A stretch of DNA of 64,000 bases from SHLQ01 sp964451305 (GTDB lineage: Bacteria; Actinomycetota; Acidimicrobiia; Acidimicrobiales; SHLQ01). The stretch spans positions 1 to 64,000 of the forward strand of contig CAYVHV010000003.1 in the NCBI GenBank assembly GCA_964451305.1, given 5' to 3'. Made by a program: the position numbers and the translations under genes. Each line of letters opens with the position of its first letter. The first letter of the stretch is position 1. The notes under the pieces are model-generated. The model had not been told where the DNA came from. It searched no databases and was given only the letters and a program-made list of their open reading frames with translations. Below, piece by piece: positions 50,186 through 59,700 of this stretch.

Positions 50186-51873
50186 CCGAACCGAACGACG
50201 GGCAACACCTGCCGTCGACACCACCGCCGCCGGCGCCAACTCCACCGAGCGCAACGCCACCGGTGCCTCCTGCACCATCAACGGTTCCTCCGGTCCCGGC
50301 CCCTGCACAGTCGATCGGCATGCCAGCGCCCGCCGCTCCACCGGGTGGAGTGGCGAGAATCGATCTGACCGAACCTCAACGCCAGTCGCCGCTCGCAGTG
50401 CTGTTCCTCGTGCTGCGGTTTGTTCGCAGCGTCGGCATCGTCCAGATCGTTGTCGGTGCTGGTTTCGTTCTCAGCCGGTCACCATCCATTCTCGCCGTTG
50501 CCATAGGTGTCATCTTCATCGCTGCGATCCTTCTCGTGATCTCGGCTCTGGGATGGTGGCGATACACATTCGCTGTCGCCGATGGAGAGCTGCGGGTCGA
50601 ACAGGGCGTCATCTCGAAGCAGCGGTTGGTCATCCCACTCGATCGAGTCCAGTCGGTTTCGATCGAACAGAAGTTGCTCCACCGCATCGTCGATCTTGTG
50701 CAGGTTTCTGCCGATTCTGCGGGAACCGCTACGTCAGAGTTCACGATTGACGCCGTGAAACGCCCGGTAGCCGAAGCCCTGCAAGCCGCGGCTGCTGATC
50801 ATCGCGCCAATGCGATCGCCGCCCCGGCGACGGCTGCGATCGGCGTCGATGGCATCCCGACGCGGCCTGTCGAGAATGGAGAAGCCGTTCGCGATCGAGT
50901 AGTCGTCCGGCGAACCCCTGGCGAGCTCATCAAGGTCGCCGTCACACAGTTCCCACTAAGCGGTCTCGCCGTTCTGGCGCCCCTGTTTGCCTTTGGAGGC
51001 GAGATCCTCGATCGCCTTCCTTCTTCTGTGCCTGATCCCAACATCAACTTCTCCGCGGGGCTCTGGCTGCTTTGGGTTGTGCCGCTCGTCTTGCTCGCCG
51101 TGCTCATCTTCAGCATGATCCTCAACATCATTCGGGTACTGCTGACCGATTGGGGGCTCACCGTCACCGAGACGGCCTCCGGTCTTCGCAAGAACGCCGG
51201 GCTGCTCTCAAAGAGAAGCACCGCGGCCAGCCTGCCTCGATTGCAGATGGTCCAAGTCTCCCAATCGGTTCTCACCCGTCTGGCTGGCATCAGCAATGTT
51301 TCGCTTATTGGCATTCGCAGTTCTGTGTCGGCTGAAGCGGCCAACGCAGGAGGAGGCACGATAACGGTGCCAGGGGCGAGCGATGCGGAGATCGCCGAAC
51401 TTCGGAGCCTCGGGCTGGATGGAGCGCTCGGCGTCCCCGAACTCGATCGTCGAGTGTCGCCGTTACAGATCTACAAAGACACGCGCAATGTCGCCGTCTT
51501 TGTGCTGCTGCTCGTCATCGGGGTCTGGTTCACGCCTGTTGGACCGTGGTCGTTGCTCTTCTTCCTCATCGTGCCGCTGGAATGGCTTTCAGTTCGTCGT
51601 CGGACGAGGTTGCGCCGCTGGGGAGTGAGTGTCGATGCCATTGCCGATCAGAACGAGTTCTTCACTCGGGTCAAGAACGAAGCATTGCTCCGCAAGATGA
51701 ACAGCGTGACCGTGCAGCAGACGCTCTTCGAACGAAAGCGCGGCCTCGCGACCCTCTCCATCAACCTCGCCGGTGCTGGCATCACCATCGGGATGATCCC
51801 ACTGGACGAAGCGCGAGCGGTTCGCGACGGAGCGCTCTTTGTCGCCGAGACCGACCGCCGGGCCTTCATGTAG
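50182..51873 (+). CDS. PH-domain (bPH2, YdbT-like) membrane protein
   Basis: 563 residues, GTG start overlapping the gene before. A Pro-rich cytoplasmic N-terminus (~60 residues) precedes repeated units of two membrane helices plus a bPH2 domain: WWRYTFAVADGELRVEQGVI with DRVQSVSIEQKLLHRIVDLV, then LTDWGLTVTETASGLRKNAG with SLPRLQMVQVSQSVLTRLAG, then a third unit with MNSVTVQQTLFERKRGLATL. This three-unit form is that of YdbT. With the smaller partner it likely forms a membrane complex. Confidence 0.8.
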   Translation: MTEPNDGQHLPSTPPPPAPTPPSATPPVPPAPSTVPPVPAPAQSIGMPAPAAPPGGVARIDLTEPQRQSPLAVLFLVLRFVRSVGIVQIVVGAGFVLSRSPSILAVAIGVIFIAAILLVISALGWWRYTFAVADGELRVEQGVISKQRLVIPLDRVQSVSIEQKLLHRIVDLVQVSADSAGTATSEFTIDAVKRPVAEALQAAAADHRANAIAAPATAAIGVDGIPTRPVENGEAVRDRVVVRRTPGELIKVAVTQFPLSGLAVLAPLFAFGGEILDRLPSSVPDPNINFSAGLWLLWVVPLVLLAVLIFSMILNIIRVLLTDWGLTVTETASGLRKNAGLLSKRSTAASLPRLQMVQVSQSVLTRLAGISNVSLIGIRSSVSAEAANAGGGTITVPGASDAEIAELRSLGLDGALGVPELDRRVSPLQIYKDTRNVAVFVLLLVIGVWFTPVGPWSLLFFLIVPLEWLSVRRRTRLRRWGVSVDAIADQNEFFTRVKNEALLRKMNSVTVQQTLFERKRGLATLSINLAGAGITIGMIPLDEARAVRDGALFVAETDRRAFM

Positions 51874-51889
51874 GTATTGGTCTTCCTGC

Positions 51890-51903
51890 GGGCCTGGAGG
51901 CCC
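51890..51903. terminator. Hairpin between convergent genes
   Basis: GGGCCT / AGGCCC inverted repeat with two central bases, between the end of the YdbT-like gene and the end of the CoA-binding gene. Confidence 0.35.
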
Positions 51904-51912
51904 TGGAAACCG

Positions 51913-52413
51913 CTATCGGCGTCGCGAGCTGATGACGCCGGTGTCGAAGCCGGCGAGATGAAGTCCTCCGGCGAAGCGGGCGTGCTCAATCTTGGTGCAC
52001 CGGTTCATGACCGCATCGAGACCGGCATCGCTTGCGATCTTCGCGGCGTCCTCATTCCACAATCCGAGCTGAGCCCAGAAGGTCTTGGCACCAACCTCTA
52101 CCGATTCTTCCGCAACGCCTGGAAGATCTTCAGAACGGCGGAACGCGTCGACGAGGTCCGGAGTCTCCGGAAGGTCTTGCAGCGACGGGTATACCGGCTG
52201 GCCCAGAATCTCGGTCTCTCTCGGGTTGACGAGGTACACGCGGAAATTCGTTGAGCTCGACAGCAGATAGGTGGCAACAAAGTTCGATGCACGGGCTGGG
52301 TTCGCACTCGCTCCGACGATTGCGATCGATTCGGTCTCGTCAAGGATTGCCTTACGTTCGAGCGGGGACGGCGGAGTCCAACCCTCGACCGGTTCACGTT
52401 TGCGTTCAAACAT
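51913..52413 (-). CDS. CoA-binding (Rossmann) domain protein
   Basis: 166 residues. SIAIVGASANPARASNFVAT is the nucleotide-binding start, VYLVNPRETEILGQPVYPSL and the end NRCTKIEHARFAG match stand-alone CoA-binding proteins (YccU type). It starts eight bases inside the end of the sulfhydrylase gene, so the two are co-translated. The ligand may be CoA; the role is unknown. Confidence 0.85.
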   Translation of the reverse strand: MFERKREPVEGWTPPSPLERKAILDETESIAIVGASANPARASNFVATYLLSSSTNFRVYLVNPRETEILGQPVYPSLQDLPETPDLVDAFRRSEDLPGVAEESVEVGAKTFWAQLGLWNEDAAKIASDAGLDAVMNRCTKIEHARFAGGLHLAGFDTGVISSRRR

Positions 52414-53713
52414 TGGAGCCTCCTACGGCCTTGGCTGCTTCGGTCAGTGCCTGGTCAAGATCCCAGATGATGTCCTCGACATCTTCGACGCCGACCGAGA
52501 TGCGGACCATCTCGTCGGACACGCCGCCGGCTCTGAGTTGCTCATCGCTGAGCTGCTGATGAGTTGTGGATGCTGGATGAAGGATCAGCGTCTTTGCATC
52601 GCCGACGTTGGCCAGATGGCTGATCATCTGAAGCGAGTTGATAAAGGTCCGGCCAGCGTTGCGGCCGCCAGCAACACCAAAGGTGAAGATCGCTCCCGGC
52701 CCCATCGGCACGTACTTGTCTGCATTCGCCTTGTGCGGTGACGCTGCCAGTCCACTGTATTTGACCCAGCTGATCCGATCATCTGCGTCGAGCCACTCAG
52801 CGACTGTTCGGGCATTGGCGACATGTTCTGTCATGCGCTGGGGGAGGGTTTCGATGCCCTGAATAATCTGGAACGCATTGAACGGCGAGATCGATGCACC
52901 GACATCGCGAAGCTGTTCGCTGCGGACCTTCGTCAGGTAGGCGTACTCGCCAAAGTTGTCCCACCAGCGCAGGCCGTTGTAGCTCGGGATTGGTTCGGTC
53001 ATCAGTGGGAAACGGCCGTTGTCCCACTGGAAGCCACCCGAGTCGACAATGACGCCGCCGATCGACGTGCCATGTCCGCCGAGAAATTTCGTTGCAGATT
53101 GGACGACGATGTCGGCGCCGAACTCGATCGGACGGCAAAGGAAGGCCGTTGCAAAGGTATTGTCGACGACGAGTGGCACACCGAATTCGTTCGCGACTTT
53201 GGCGAGTCCTTCGAGGTCGGCGACCTCACCGGATGGGTTGGCGATGATCTCGGTGAAGATCGCCTTGGTGTTGTCATCGACCTTGGCCTTGACCGAATCC
53301 AGATTGTTTGCGTTGACGAAACGAGTATCGATCCCAAGGCGACGCAATGTCACGTCGAACTGGGTGACCGTTCCACCGTAGAGCGAAGCGTTGGCGACGA
53401 TGTTGTCGCCCGAGCCAGCTAGGGCGATCATCGACAGGAACTCGGCTGCTTGGCCAGAGGAGGTTGCGACCGCGCCGATGCCGCCTTCAAGGCTGGCAAC
53501 GCGCTCTTCGAATGCGGCGATGGTTGGGTTGCCGATACGGGTGTAAATCGAACCGTACTTCTGAAGGGCGAACAGGTCAGCCGCGTCTTGAGTGTCTTCG
53601 AAAACGAAGCTCGTCGTTTGATAAATCGGAACTGCGCGAGCTCCCGAATACGGATCGGGTCGCGCCCCTGCGTGCAACGCTCGTGTCCGAAATCCCCATT
53701 GATAATCTGCCAT
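52406..53713 (-). CDS. metY: O-acetylhomoserine (thiol)-lyase family protein
   Basis: PLP enzyme of the Cys/Met-metabolism family that makes homocysteine from O-acetylhomoserine and sulfide. 435 residues from ATG 53711-53713 (MADYQWGFRTRALHAGA). PIYQTTSFVFEDTQDAADLF in part, YTRIGNPTIAAFEERVASLE, the PLP-Lys in VVQSATKFLGGHGTSIGG and DNTFATAFLCRPIEFGADI in part are diagnostic. The long insertions fit the MetY rather than MetB/MetC branch. Divergent from acpS. Confidence 0.9.
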   Translation of the reverse strand: MADYQWGFRTRALHAGARPDPYSGARAVPIYQTTSFVFEDTQDAADLFALQKYGSIYTRIGNPTIAAFEERVASLEGGIGAVATSSGQAAEFLSMIALAGSGDNIVANASLYGGTVTQFDVTLRRLGIDTRFVNANNLDSVKAKVDDNTKAIFTEIIANPSGEVADLEGLAKVANEFGVPLVVDNTFATAFLCRPIEFGADIVVQSATKFLGGHGTSIGGVIVDSGGFQWDNGRFPLMTEPIPSYNGLRWWDNFGEYAYLTKVRSEQLRDVGASISPFNAFQIIQGIETLPQRMTEHVANARTVAEWLDADDRISWVKYSGLAASPHKANADKYVPMGPGAIFTFGVAGGRNAGRTFINSLQMISHLANVGDAKTLILHPASTTHQQLSDEQLRAGGVSDEMVRISVGVEDVEDIIWDLDQALTEAAKAVGGSNV

Positions 53714-53738
53714 AGATTCGAAACTAGCTCGGGTGTCA

Positions 53739-53744
53739 TACAAT
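53739..53744 (+). promoter_or_regulatory. Candidate -10 box of acpS
   Basis: TACAAT about 25 bases before the acpS ATG, followed by a purine-rich ribosome-binding site (GAAGGGGAAGG). No clear -35. Confidence 0.3.
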
Positions 53745-53769
53745 TCCCTCTCGGAAGGGGAAGGTTCAT

Positions 53770-54135
53770 ATGATCGGAATCGGCACAGATCTCGTCGAAC
53801 TCGAACGCTTTCGCGTCACTCTCGAGCGGACTCCGGGCATCAAGGCACGCACCTTCACCGAGGGTGAGCGCGCCTATGCCGATGCCAAGAACGATCCGAC
53901 CGAACGATACGCCGTTCGATGGGCTGCGAAGGAGGCGGTAATGAAGGCCATGGGTGTGGGCCTCGGCGAAGTCACCATGTCCGACATCGAGATCGTGAAG
54001 GCCGATAACGGAGCGCCATCGGTCGTCCTACATGAGACGGCAGCGGCGAAGGCTGTTGAATTGGGCATCACCGAGTGGAAGATCACGCTCACTCACACCG
54101 AAACCCTCGCCCAGGCGATCGCCGTCGCCTTATAG
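53770..54135 (+). CDS. acpS: Holo-[acyl-carrier-protein] synthase
   Basis: Transfers phosphopantetheine from CoA to apo-ACP. 121 residues with MIGIGTDLVELERF (metal-binding Asp7), the FTEGERAYA segment and RWAAKEAVMKAMGVGLG, the family's second motif. Length and start are normal; AAGGGGAAGG precedes the ATG. Confidence 0.95.
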   Translation: MIGIGTDLVELERFRVTLERTPGIKARTFTEGERAYADAKNDPTERYAVRWAAKEAVMKAMGVGLGEVTMSDIEIVKADNGAPSVVLHETAAAKAVELGITEWKITLTHTETLAQAIAVAL

Positions 54136-54150
54136 CGGGAGAGCTTCCCG
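54136..54150. terminator. Hairpin between convergent acpS and a mycothiol-enzyme gene
   Basis: CGGGA-GAGCT-TCCCG directly after the acpS stop. No T-tract. Confidence 0.35.
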
Positions 54151-54172
54151 GGAGAACGCAGCGGGACTCGCG

Positions 54173-54775
54173 CTAGGTCGGGAGGAGGCTGATGCCTTCA
54201 CCCTCGAGGTCGTCGAAGACATCACGCTGGTTCATCGCGAGGAGCAACGTCTCAGCCGTGCCGGAAACTTCTGGACCCGTTCCCCACGACCAGTCGATGT
54301 CGGTGGCGTTGAGCATCGGGGTCTCCCTGCCCTTCATCGCCTTCTCGAGCTCACCAGCGCTGTAGTCGAGGGCCATTCGCAAAACGGCGGGATCGAGGGG
54401 AGTGGTGATGCCGAGTGGACGTCGAACGTCGAGGGTGTGCACCGCCGTGTCTGACACCATCGACGCTTCCGGAAACGGCTTCAGTTGCTTGGCCGCCTTA
54501 GCCCGGAGGATCTGAGACATCGATGATGCGCCTTGCGAAGCGAACTGTTTTGCTTGGGTGCTCAAGAATCCATCGACATCTTTGCGATTCTTGGCGGCGC
54601 CCATAGCCAGTTTCAGTGGCGACAGTTCGACCAGGCTCACGATATGGCCCGCGACATCGGCGGCGGACCATTCGGTGCATAACGACTGTGCAGCGAGCTG
54701 TTCGTCCGTCATCTCGTCGATCATGTCGGCAAAGTCGGTGCGTGCTTTCGCCAACCTCGTCCATTCAGTTGCCAC
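54173..54775 (-). CDS. Mycothiol-dependent maleylpyruvate isomerase-like protein (TIGR03083/DinB fold)
   Basis: 200 residues. AKARTDFADMIDEMTDEQLA, CTEWSAADVAGHIVSLVELS with a metal-ligand-type His, and the AVHTLDVRRPLGITTPLDP motif (His-x3-Asp-x-Arg) are those of the actinobacterial TIGR03083 family. The reaction is unknown. It lies next to a paralogue (54801-55421) of the same length and orientation, 25 bases away, so it is the product of a tandem duplication. Confidence 0.8.
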   Translation of the reverse strand: MATEWTRLAKARTDFADMIDEMTDEQLAAQSLCTEWSAADVAGHIVSLVELSPLKLAMGAAKNRKDVDGFLSTQAKQFASQGASSMSQILRAKAAKQLKPFPEASMVSDTAVHTLDVRRPLGITTPLDPAVLRMALDYSAGELEKAMKGRETPMLNATDIDWSWGTGPEVSGTAETLLLAMNQRDVFDDLEGEGISLLPT

Positions 54776-54800
54776 TAGCGCATCTCCGTTGTTGGGTGTT

Positions 54801-55421
54801 CTAACGAGGAAGACGGCTCACGCCATCTCCCTCGAGTTCGCCCGCCACGTCGCGGCGGTTCATCGCCATGAGTATGGCCTCTCCGGTGCCGCGAACCTCG
54901 GCACCCGAACCCCACGACCAGTCGATGTCGGTAGCTTCGAAACGGAGGTCAGCAATGTCTTTTGGGTCGACGTGGATCTTGCCTTGCTTCGCCTGAGTGC
55001 AGAAGTCGAGCGCCGCTCGCACAACATCGGGGTCGAGTTCTCCGTCTAGACCGAGGGGGCGGCGGACGTCCTGGGTGTGCACGGCCACATCGACCACCGA
55101 AACTCCAGCCGGAAACGACTTGATCGGAGCGGTCTTGGCGGCGTTTGCTCGAAGAGATCGCGAGATCGCCGGCGCTCCCATCTCTGCGTACTTCGTCGCG
55201 TTGGCAATCCACGCTTTGTCCGGGTTGAACCCGGCCTTCGCCATGCTGATCATCATGGTCGGAAGCGACATCTCTACGAAGCTCACCATGTGGGCGGCGA
55301 TGTCGAGAGGTGTCCAGTTCGCACACATCGTCGGTCCAGCCAGCTGTTCCTCGCTCAATCCGTCGAGCACATCTGCAAAGTCCGTCCGAGCTTTTGCAAC
55401 CAGATTCCAGTCACTATCCAT
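54801..55421 (-). CDS. Mycothiol-dependent maleylpyruvate isomerase-like protein, paralogue
   Basis: 206 residues from ATG 55419-55421 (MDSDWNLVAKARTDFADVLD). Same architecture as its neighbour: CANWTPLDIAAHMVSFVEMS, AVHTQDVRRPLGLDGELDP, and the shared ending ATDIDWSWGSGAEVRGTGEA with a few Asp/Lys-rich extra residues (QGKIHVDPKDIADL). It is upstream of the other copy and the two are likely co-transcribed. An alternative start at 55436 adds five residues. Confidence 0.8.
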   Translation of the reverse strand: MDSDWNLVAKARTDFADVLDGLSEEQLAGPTMCANWTPLDIAAHMVSFVEMSLPTMMISMAKAGFNPDKAWIANATKYAEMGAPAISRSLRANAAKTAPIKSFPAGVSVVDVAVHTQDVRRPLGLDGELDPDVVRAALDFCTQAKQGKIHVDPKDIADLRFEATDIDWSWGSGAEVRGTGEAILMAMNRRDVAGELEGDGVSRLPR

Positions 55422-55599
55422 CGTGAGTCCCTCCATGTCCGCAGGATCATTCGACCTGCGACGATCGTAGTCATGACAACGACGATCGGCCGAAACCCTT
55501 TCGGACAGGGGACGCCCTGAAGTTCTCTCGTGAGCCCTCTTCTGCCGAACCCACGGACAGGGAGTAGCCGTCGCTGACGCGGCCTCGCCACCTGTTGAT

Positions 55600-55605
55600 T
55601 ACACT
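55600..55605 (+). promoter_or_regulatory. Candidate -10 box giving a leaderless mRNA
   Basis: TACACT ends six bases before the ATG at 55612, with no ribosome-binding site between. Confidence 0.35.
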
Positions 55606-55611
55606 GCGGCC

Positions 55612-55896
55612 ATGCTCGAAGAGTCTGAAACACCCCAGTCCGAAACCATCGACGCGGCACCGTCGGAACCAGAGGCGAGCGCTGCTCCTTCCGAAGACAC
55701 GATCGATGTCGCAGACGTTGAAGCGGTCATTGACCTCGACGCCGGTGAGACACCCGACGTCGATGAACTCCAAGGTCGTCTCACCGACCTTCAGGGTGCA
55801 ATGGACCAACTGCAGTCGGGCGACCTCGATGGCGCTGAAGCCACCATTGCCTCGCTCGAAAAAGCCATGGCAGCAGCAAAGGACCCCGCATCATGA
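55612..55896 (+). CDS. Small acidic protein
   Basis: 94 residues, strongly acidic and Ala-rich. The first 55 residues look disordered (SEPEASAAPSEDTIDVADVE); the rest (LQGRLTDLQGAMDQLQSGDL, then DGAEATIASLEKAMAAAKD) has a heptad-like pattern and should be an amphipathic helix or short coiled coil. No family recognised. The TGA stop overlaps the aldolase start (ATGA), so the two are co-translated. Confidence 0.6.
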   Translation: MLEESETPQSETIDAAPSEPEASAAPSEDTIDVADVEAVIDLDAGETPDVDELQGRLTDLQGAMDQLQSGDLDGAEATIASLEKAMAAAKDPAS

Positions 55897-56696
55897 CCGC
55901 TATCGATGACCAATCGACAGATCTGGCGAACTCCGACACCGCAACGGTCACCGAAGAGATGATCATCCCGTTGCCACCGTCGTTCGATGATGTCGCCGAA
56001 GAGCGTGAGTACCGCAAGCAGATGCTCGTCGACGCGCTGCACATCCTCGGCGATCGCAACATGGCCGAAGGTGCAGCTGGCCACATCACGGTTCGCGACC
56101 CGGAGTTCGCTGACCGCTTCTGGGTCAATCCGTTCGGCATGGGATTCAAGGCTGTCCAAATCGGCGACCTCATCTGCGTCGACCACGACGGCACCGTTGT
56201 CCATGGCAACCGACCGCTCAACAACGCGGCCTTCGCGATTCACGGCGCAATCCATGCAGCCCGCCCCGATGTGATCGCTGCATGCCACTCACACGCCATG
56301 TACTCAAAGACCTTCTCCACGCTCGGTCAGCCTCTCAAGATGATCACCCAAGATCACTGCATGTTCTACAACGACGTCGCAATGCACTCCGACGACGGCG
56401 GCGCAATCGTGACCGATCTCGAATCGGGGCAGAAGCTCGCGGCCTCGCTTGCGGACAACAAGGCGCTCATTCACCAGAACCACGGCGTGATCACCACCGG
56501 CGAGTCGGTCGATGAAGCCGCATGGTGGTTCATCGCACTCGAACGAGCCTGCCAAAGTCAACTCGTTGCGCAAGCGGCCGGCGAACCGATCATCATCCCC
56601 GACGAGTACGCGCAGTACAGCTACGACCAGAGCGGCTACGCCTTCGCCGGCTGGTTCCAATTTCAAACCATCAAACAGGAGTATGGGCTGGCTTGA
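55893..56696 (+). CDS. Class II aldolase/adducin family protein
   Basis: 267 residues. NMAEGAAGHITVRDPEFADR, AFAIHGAIHAARPDVIAACH in part with the HSHAMYSKTFS zinc motif, and ALIHQNHGVITTGESVDEAA with a third His are those of the fuculose-aldolase/adducin fold. The N-terminus has ~30 extra polar residues. The substrate is unknown; proteins of this subgroup lack proven activity in many cases. Confidence 0.85.
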   Translation: MTAIDDQSTDLANSDTATVTEEMIIPLPPSFDDVAEEREYRKQMLVDALHILGDRNMAEGAAGHITVRDPEFADRFWVNPFGMGFKAVQIGDLICVDHDGTVVHGNRPLNNAAFAIHGAIHAARPDVIAACHSHAMYSKTFSTLGQPLKMITQDHCMFYNDVAMHSDDGGAIVTDLESGQKLAASLADNKALIHQNHGVITTGESVDEAAWWFIALERACQSQLVAQAAGEPIIIPDEYAQYSYDQSGYAFAGWFQFQTIKQEYGLA

Positions 56697-56745
56697 TTGC
56701 GGGCTGCGGTCCTAAGCCGCTGCTGACGCCATACGGTAGACGGTC

Positions 56746-59700
56746 GTGAAGATTCGGTATCCGGCAGATCTGCCGATTGCGGAACGGCGCGAAGAGCTCC
56801 TCGACGCTATTCGTGACAACCAGGTCGTTGTTGTCGCGGGCGAAACCGGGTCGGGCAAGAGCACGCAGCTTCCCAAGATGTGCCTCGAACTGGGCCTTGG
56901 TGAGGATGGCTGGATTGGTCACACCCAGCCGCGCCGGATCGCTGCCCGGTCGATCGCTGAGCGGGTATCCGAAGAGCTCGATGACGAACTCGGTGGCCTC
57001 GTTGGCTACAAGGTCCGATTCACCGATCAGGTATCGGCAAAGACCGCGATCAAGGTGATGACCGACGGCATCTTGCTCGCCGAGATGCAACACGACCGAA
57101 AGCTGTCGAAGTACTCGGTCATCATCATCGATGAGGCCCACGAACGCAGCCTTAACATCGACTTCCTCCTCGGCTATCTCAAGCAGCTCTTGCCGAAACG
57201 TCCTGACCTAAAGGTCATCGTCACATCGGCGACCATCGACACCGAACGGTTCTCAACCCACTTCAGCAATGCTGGAGGTCAGCCTGCTCCGATCATCTCG
57301 GTATCGGGCCGCACCTACCCCGTCGAAGTTCGGTACCGGCCACCCGAAGACCCAGAGACCGGCGAGTCGCTCACACAGTCTGAAGCGATCGTTGAAGCGA
57401 TCTATGAATTAGAGAACGAAGCTGCTGGGGATGTGTTGGTCTTCGGCGCTGGTGAGCGGGACATCCGTGAAGCCGCGGACGCCCTGAGCGAGGCTCGCTT
57501 TCGAGACACCGAGATCCTGCCCCTCTATGGGCGCTTGAGCGCGGCTGAACAACACCGCGTGTTCGAACGAAAGAAGAGCGGTATTCGCCGCCGCATCGTC
57601 ATCGCAACCAATGTCGCAGAGACGTCGTTGACGGTGCCCGGTATCCGGTACGTCGTCGACCCTGGTACCGCCCGGGTCAGCCGGTACAGCAACCGCACTA
57701 AGGTTCAGCGGTTGCCCATCGAGGACATCTCACAAGCATCGGCCAACCAGCGGTCGGGTCGCTGCGGACGTGTTGCTGCAGGTATTGCGATCCGCTTGTT
57801 TTCCGAGGACGACTTCAACGCTCGTCCCGAGTTCACCGAACCGGAGATCACTCGAACAAACCTGGCGTCGGTCATCTTGCAGATGGCATCGCTCGGTCTT
57901 GGTGATATGGAGCGCTTCCCGTTCGTCGAGCCGCCCGAACTACGGAACATCCGCGACGGCGTGGCGCTCCTCGAAGAGCTCGACGCGGTGCACCCCGGAC
58001 GGGAAGGTAGCAAGAAGTGGCTGACTCCGATCGGCCGAGAACTCTCCCGGCTACCCGTCGACCCTCGCTTCGGTCGCATGGTCATCGAAGGCGCCGAAAC
58101 GGGCTGCTTGCGCGAAGTCATGATCATCACGTCAGCTCTATCGGTCCGAGACCCTCGTGAACGACCTGCCGAGAAACGTGACGACGCAGCCCAGTTCCAT
58201 GCTCGCTTCAACGAACCAGGTTCAGATTTCCTCGCGTGGATTCACCTGTGGGACTATCTCGAGACCGAGCGACGAGGCCGCTCGAACAGCCAGTTCCGAA
58301 AGATGTGCAAACGCGAGTACATCAACTTCAACCGATTCCGAGAATGGCAGGACATCTACCGCCAGCTCGAACGCACCGCGAAGTCATTTAAGTGGCAGGT
58401 CAACAACGAAGCTGCCAAAGGCGACAACGTGCACATGGCGCTGCTCACCGGGCTGCTCTCCCAAGTCGGCGTCAAGGATTCGGCGTCGAACGAATTCACG
58501 GGCGGCCGCAATGCTCGATTCCTCATCAGCCGTGGTTCAGCACTCGGGAAGAAGCCTCCGAACTGGGTGATGGCCGGCGAGCTCGTCGAGACCAACCGTC
58601 TCTGGGCCCATAGCGCGGCACGCATCCAGCCCGAGTGGGCCGAACGCGCCGGCGAACACATCTCGAAGTACAGCTATGACGAACCCGTTTGGGACCGCGC
58701 CAAAGGTTCGGCCATGACGATCGAACGGGTGAGCCTCTATGGCGTCCCACTCGTGGCGGGTCGCCGTATTCACTATCGGCGTGTCGATCCTGATGTTGCG
58801 CGTCAGCTATTCATTCATCACGCGCTCATTGAAGGCGATTGGGATACACATCATGCGTTCTTCGAACAGAACGAATCGGTGCTCGAGGAAATTCGTCGCC
58901 TCGGCGCTCGCCAGCGGCGCGACCTGTTCGTCGAGTACGACGTGCTCTACGACTTCTATGACCAACGGGTAGGGGACAAGGTCACCTCCGGCAGCGACTT
59001 CGACCGGTGGTGGAACAAACAGCGCAAACGCGATCCGCGAATGCTCGACCTGCGCCTCGACGATATTTTCGATGCGGATGATTCAGGTGGCGCTGAGGAA
59101 GAGTTCCCAGAAACATGGCAGGCGGGCGAACTAGAACTCGAGGTCGACTACGAATTCGATTCGACTTCTGTCAACGATGGCGTGACTGTCACGGTCCCAA
59201 TCTCGCTCATCGATCACATCGACGCCGAGGCGTTCGAGTGGAACGTGCCGGGCCTGCGTGAAGAGCTCGTCACGGCATTGCTTCGATCGATGCCTAAGGC
59301 CGTCCGCAAACCGTTCGTTCCAATCCCCGACACGGTGAAGGCAATCTTGCCCGACCTCGAGGACTCGAACGGCAATCTCGTCGAGTCGGTTCGGGCTGCG
59401 TTGAAGACGGTTCAGGACGTGCGGTTGCCCGCCGACGCGCTCGTCGTCGATCGATTGCCCGATCACCTTCGCCCAATCTTTCGGGTCGTTACCGATTCGG
59501 GCGACACCGTTGTACAAGGACGTAACTTAGAAACCCTTCGAGGTCAGCTCAAAGAAGAAGTTCGCGACGTCCTATCTGGAGACCAGCACGACATCGTCTC
59601 GGTCGAACAAACCACGTGGACCTTCGGCGAGATACCGCAACAACTTCGCACCCAAGCCGCAGGCCAAGCCGTCAACGCGTTCCCGGCTCTGGTGGATGAA

